Notes under the pieces: generated by a model
Database searches by the model: none
The model's input: only the letters and a program-made list of their open reading frames with translations
What the model was told of the DNA's origin: nothing
In this document: positions 60,995 to 64,000 of the stretch, piece by piece
Position numbering within the stretch: position 1 is the first letter of the stretch
How the letters are laid out: the number at the start of each line of letters is the position of its first letter
Translations under genes and position numbers: made by a program
Source of the DNA: Streptosporangium amethystogenes
GTDB lineage: Bacteria > Actinomycetota > Actinomycetes > Streptosporangiales > Streptosporangiaceae
Direction: 5' to 3'
Length of the DNA stretch: 64,000 nucleotides
Assembly: GCF_000721075.1 (NCBI RefSeq)
Contig: NZ_JOEQ01000012.1
Location: forward strand, 304,176 to 368,175

Positions 60995-62230
60995 ATGTCC
61001 TCCCGCGTACGATGGCTCACGGCCACACTTGGGGCGCTGGTCGCCGCCTGTGTGACCATGACGTCGGCGTTCGCCGGGAGCGCCGCGGCGGGTCCTCTGG
61101 ACGCGGTGCCCAGCGGCATCACCTCGATCGCGCTGACCAAGAGCGTCGCCGACATGAAGCGGATCGCGGGGTACTGGAGCCCGGCCAGGCTCAAGCAGGC
61201 CATGGACAACGTGCCCGCGATACCCGGGGTGCCGACGACACCCGGGGGGAAATCCGGCACCACCACCTCGCCGTCCCCCACCGCCGGAAACACCGCCACC
61301 GGAAGCGCCACAGCCGGAAGCGCCACGGCGGCCACCGCCGGGGAGGCGGGCGGCGCGACGACCATGACCGAGGAGGCCGGCACCGCGACCGGCGGCGGGA
61401 AGAGCGCCGCCAAACCCGGGAGGAGCGCACCGCTCGTCAAGCCCACCCTCCCGAAGAAGCGGTCTCCGGGCTCCGGCGGCTCCCCACTGACCGTCGGCAA
61501 GGTGTTCTTCCGGATCGGCGACAAGGACTACTGGTGCTCCGCCTCCTCGGTGGCGGCGGCCAACCACAACCTGGTCGCGACGGCCGGACACTGCGCCTAC
61601 GACGCCAAGACGGGCAGTCAGGCCGAGTACTGGATCTTCATCCCCGGCTACGACAAGGGCAACACCCCGTACGGGATCTACGTCGGCCACTCGCTCAACC
61701 TGCACGAGGACTTCGTGGGCAGGGGCGACTACGACTACGACTACGCGTTCGTCACCGTGCACAACGGCTTCAGGTGGAAGGCGGGCAAGACCACCGGCAC
61801 CTACGAGATGGAGAGTGTCGGAAGCCTGGAGGACAACGTCGGCGGGCAGGGCCTGGCGACCAACCGGGGCGCCGGCCTGTTCACCCTCGCTTTCGGCTAT
61901 CCCGCCGCCCCGCACCCCGACGGCAGCAGGCCCTACGACGGCCAGCGGCTCAAGTCGTGCGACGGGCGCACCATCAAGGTGGACGCCCCCGCTCGCCTGG
62001 CCGAGCAGGGCATCGCTCTGGCCTGCGGGTTCACCAACGGCGCGAGCGGCGGCCCCTGGCTGATCTCCTACGACAACAGGACCGCGCTCGGCTATCTCAA
62101 CGGTGTCAACAGCTTCGCCTGGGACACCGACACCGACCGCAGGTACGACCGGATCTCCTCCCCGTACTTCATCGCGTCGACCTACGTCACCTACCACTGG
62201 GCGGCCAACCAGCAAGCGCCCCGAACATAA
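60995..62230 (+). CDS. Secreted serine protease with Thr/Ala-rich linker, array member 3
   Basis: Secreted S1-fold protease of 411 aa. Signal peptide 1-28, propeptide with IAGYWSPARLKQAM (as in members 1 and 2), then a low-complexity Ala/Thr/Gly/Ser linker (about 80-160) and the protease domain with His199 (VATAGHCAYD), Asp249 (DYDYDYAFV) and Ser351 (GASGGPW). The Cys pattern is kept (LKSCDG and LACGF for the second pair). The linker probably tolerates glycosylation or acts as a spacer. ATG with AAGGA upstream. About 216 bp separate it from member 2. Confidence 0.88.
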   Translation: MSSRVRWLTATLGALVAACVTMTSAFAGSAAAGPLDAVPSGITSIALTKSVADMKRIAGYWSPARLKQAMDNVPAIPGVPTTPGGKSGTTTSPSPTAGNTATGSATAGSATAATAGEAGGATTMTEEAGTATGGGKSAAKPGRSAPLVKPTLPKKRSPGSGGSPLTVGKVFFRIGDKDYWCSASSVAAANHNLVATAGHCAYDAKTGSQAEYWIFIPGYDKGNTPYGIYVGHSLNLHEDFVGRGDYDYDYAFVTVHNGFRWKAGKTTGTYEMESVGSLEDNVGGQGLATNRGAGLFTLAFGYPAAPHPDGSRPYDGQRLKSCDGRTIKVDAPARLAEQGIALACGFTNGASGGPWLISYDNRTALGYLNGVNSFAWDTDTDRRYDRISSPYFIASTYVTYHWAANQQAPRT

Positions 62231-62359
62231 AGCCGCCTTAAGAGGGCCTTAAGAGAGCCTTAGTCGACGTTTGGCCCGGCGATCCCTGCATAGGTTCGTA
62301 GCTTGTCGTCCCGCAGTTCCCGGATGTCCGGGAACGTTGCAGCGCAAGGAGTTCGTCTT
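62231..62359. other. Short spacer with CCTTAAGAG repeats before protease 4
   Basis: Directly after the stop of member 3 the unit CCTTAAGAG occurs twice and CCTTAG once within 30 bp. AAGGAG at 62346-62351 is the ribosome-binding site of member 4. No hairpin terminator is clear, so members 3 and 4 could be read together. Confidence 0.45.
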
Positions 62360-63520
62360 TTGAAGCACTCTCGTCTTTCCCTCGGTGGCGCCGCAGCCGC
62401 CACCGCCCTGCTGGCCACCACCCTGGCGGGCACCGCCCAGGCCGCCCCCTTCTCGGCGACCGACCCGATGGCCAGGAACAACTCCTCGGCGGTCTCGGTC
62501 ATCAACTTCTGGGCCGCCTCGAACTTCGCCGCCCTCAAGAGGGCGACCGTCTACAACGCGGACCCCGGTGGCCCGAAGATGAAGGTCGGCGGCGGTTTCT
62601 CCCCCGACGGCAGCCCCGGCAGCGTCGGCCCGACCGGTTCCCAGAAGCCCACCCCGTCGCTCGCCAAGAACGTCAACCTGCCCAGGACCATCGGCAAGGT
62701 GTTCTTCGTCGTCAACGGGCAGTACCGGTGGTGCTCGGCCACTTCGATCCAGGGCAAATACCGCAACCTGGTCGCCACGGCCGGCCACTGCGTCTACGAC
62801 CCCGGCAGCAACAGCGACACCCTCGACAAGTGGGTCTTCGTCCCCGGCTACTACCAGGGCAAGACCCCGTGGGGCATCTACGTCGGCAAGTCGGCGTGGA
62901 CGCACTACGACTTCGCCAACTACGAGGAGTACGACAAGGACTACGCCTTCGTCACCGTCTACAACGGAGTCGCCTTCGACGGCGTCAAGCAGGTCACCAA
63001 GAAGGAGTACCAGGGGTTCAGCGGTCCCAAGTGGTCGCGTGGCTCGCACTACTACATCCTGCTCTCCAAGGATGTCGGTCGCCTGGGTGACAACGTCGGC
63101 GGCCAGGGCTTCACCTGGAACCAGAAGACCGGCAAGCCCGTCTACGTCTTCGGCTACCCCGCCGCCCCGCACCCCGACGGCGACAGGCCCTACAGCGGCG
63201 TGACTCCCAAGTACCTGTACGGCAAGCCGTCGGGCAAGGAGTACGTCTCCGCGCCACACAAGGTCGAGGAGCACGTCGGCCTCAAGGGCGCCTTCACCCC
63301 GGGCGCCGACGGCGGCCCATGGCTGACGCAGTACAGCAGCGCCAGGCGCCTGGGCTACGTCAACGGTGTCACCAGCCTCTTCGGCGACCAGGATCAGAAC
63401 GATCGCTACGACCTGGTCACCTCGCCGTACTTCGACGGCGAGACCGCCGACATCTACCGCAAGGCCGCCAACGTGTGGTCCGGCAGGATCGTTGGCCCGA
63501 ACGGGGAGCTCTACAGGTAG
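62360..63520 (+). CDS. Secreted protease homologue lacking catalytic Ser, array member 4 (pseudoprotease)
   Basis: Secreted S1-fold protein of 386 aa; TTG start with AAGGAG 8 bases upstream begins a signal peptide (1-29, ends AQA-AP). His143 (VATAGHCVYD) and Asp194 (EYDKDYAFV) are kept, but the nucleophile Ser is Asp317 (GADGGPW), and the second Cys pair is replaced by Leu286 (YLYGK) and Gly310 (LKGAF). Ser AGC to Asp GAC needs two base changes, so a single sequencing error does not explain it. The gene is otherwise intact and has the same motifs as its three neighbours. It is probably an inactive protein that binds substrate or regulates the others. Confidence 0.9.
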   Translation: MKHSRLSLGGAAAATALLATTLAGTAQAAPFSATDPMARNNSSAVSVINFWAASNFAALKRATVYNADPGGPKMKVGGGFSPDGSPGSVGPTGSQKPTPSLAKNVNLPRTIGKVFFVVNGQYRWCSATSIQGKYRNLVATAGHCVYDPGSNSDTLDKWVFVPGYYQGKTPWGIYVGKSAWTHYDFANYEEYDKDYAFVTVYNGVAFDGVKQVTKKEYQGFSGPKWSRGSHYYILLSKDVGRLGDNVGGQGFTWNQKTGKPVYVFGYPAAPHPDGDRPYSGVTPKYLYGKPSGKEYVSAPHKVEEHVGLKGAFTPGADGGPWLTQYSSARRLGYVNGVTSLFGDQDQNDRYDLVTSPYFDGETADIYRKAANVWSGRIVGPNGELYR

Positions 63521-63551
63521 CTCGCGCACCTTCGAGGTCTCTGACCCACCA

Positions 63552-63582
63552 GCGGGACTCGGCGCCACGCGCCGGGTCCCGC
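63552..63582 (+). terminator. Terminator after protease 4
   Basis: Stem GCGGGACTCGGCGC / GCGCCGGGTCCCGC (14 positions, one mismatch), loop CAC, then ACCCGTTT. About 30 bp after the stop codon. Confidence 0.8.
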
Positions 63583-64000
63583 ACCCGTTTCCGGCGCGGG
63601 AAAGGCTCGGTTCGGGAGGTTGGAAGCCGGGCCGCGAGATGGCGCACAAGCCGGATCGGACCTTGAGGAAGGCTTTAGACGTGCCCGCGGCGAAATCGGT
63701 GCCATCAAGTTGATGTGATCTATGCCACATAAGCGTGGTGGCTCACAGTGAGCGGACACTCACACCACATTCGCCACTTTCATCCCAACATCATGTCTAG
63801 CTGCGCAAACACCCTGAGCAAGTTTTGGTTACAGCGCCGACATCAGAGCCACTTAAACATCACGAAACGGTCTCGGCACTCCAGGTCCGCCTCTTCCCTT
63901 CCAAAGCGGCTTCCGGTGTTCAAGATCGGAGCTGTATGTTTCTGGCATTCCCTTTACTGACGCATGGGACGCAAGAAGCGTTCCACATCAGACCAAGGAG
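63583..64000. other. Right-edge region with ribosome-binding site of an off-window gene
   Basis: About 420 bp with no gene that can be supported. The last bases are ACCAAGGAG, the same Shine-Dalgarno type used by the array proteases, so the next gene should start within about 10 bp beyond the window. CAAGTTGAT with a following TG at about 63708 also occurs upstream of protease 3 (about 60920). Confidence 0.55.

Noticed and set aside
63748..63960. Open frame of 70 codons near the right edge
   Set aside because: No ribosome-binding site, AT-rich intergenic composition and no protein-like pattern.

Overview
The window is high-GC DNA with GTG/TTG starts, tight ATGA/GTGA gene overlaps and an actinobacterial gene stock: a Kgd-type fused 2-oxoglutarate decarboxylase, FCD-GntR, PadR and TetR regulators, Ser/Thr kinases, a CebR-type operator and large secreted hydrolases. 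It looks like the chromosome of a soil actinomycete, probably Streptosporangiales-like; this is inferred from gene content and not proven. No rRNA, tRNA, insertion sequence, prophage or CRISPR array was seen.

Layout. (1) 1-3.9 kb: a steroid/lipid side-chain block with a FadD17-like CoA ligase (cut by the window start), a KstR-like TetR repressor, a FadA5-like thiolase and an MBL hydrolase. (2) 3.9-15 kb: an L-fucose utilisation locus with an FCD regulator, a seven-gene minus-strand operon (FAH hydrolase, fuconate dehydratase, SDR, sugar ABC transporter, aldo/keto reductase) and a divergent GH95 alpha-L-fucosidase. Near-identical ACATC-N-GATGT palindromes lie before the regulator and before the operon. 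(3) 15-20.5 kb: a CYP125/CYP142-like P450, a small HTH protein, a kinase with a seven-bladed WD40 sensor, and GDP-mannose 4,6-dehydratase. (4) 20.8-28.2 kb: glycosyltransferase, methyltransferase, terpene-cyclase-fold protein, then a UnbL-UnbV-UnbU triad of the kind known from enediyne clusters but with no polyketide synthase in view. (5) 28.8-30.6 kb: PPOX/F420 protein, 3Fe-4S ferredoxin and Zn alcohol dehydrogenase behind an exact KstR-type box. (6) 30.8-37 kb: a second sugar ABC operon with a Gfo/Idh dehydrogenase and a TIM-barrel isomerase. (7) 37.3-43.5 kb: lipid and redox genes plus a second kinase. (8) 43.7-46.3 kb: GH9 cellulase behind a perfect CebR operator. (9) 46.3-57.4 kb: Kgd, DUF6104, a DUF4097-PadR pair, an MpaB-like oxygenase, a quinone oxidoreductase and a thiolase-like protein. 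(10) 57.7-63.5 kb: four tandem secreted trypsin/V8-like protease genes; the fourth has lost its catalytic Ser and one Cys pair. A ribosome-binding site at the right edge suggests that the next gene starts just outside.

How it fits together. Four exact copies of the KstR consensus TnnAACnnGTTnnA, plus several degenerate or re-spaced copies, are scattered across about 57 kb in front of genes whose families belong to sterol side-chain and fatty-acyl catabolism. Together with the KstR-like repressor at 0.9 kb this suggests a dispersed regulon interleaved with carbohydrate modules (fucose, unknown sugar, cellulose), each with its own operator class. The most unusual items are this regulon, the PKS-less Unb triad, the pseudoprotease in the protease array, and an apparent out-of-frame Tat signal in front of the fucosidase.
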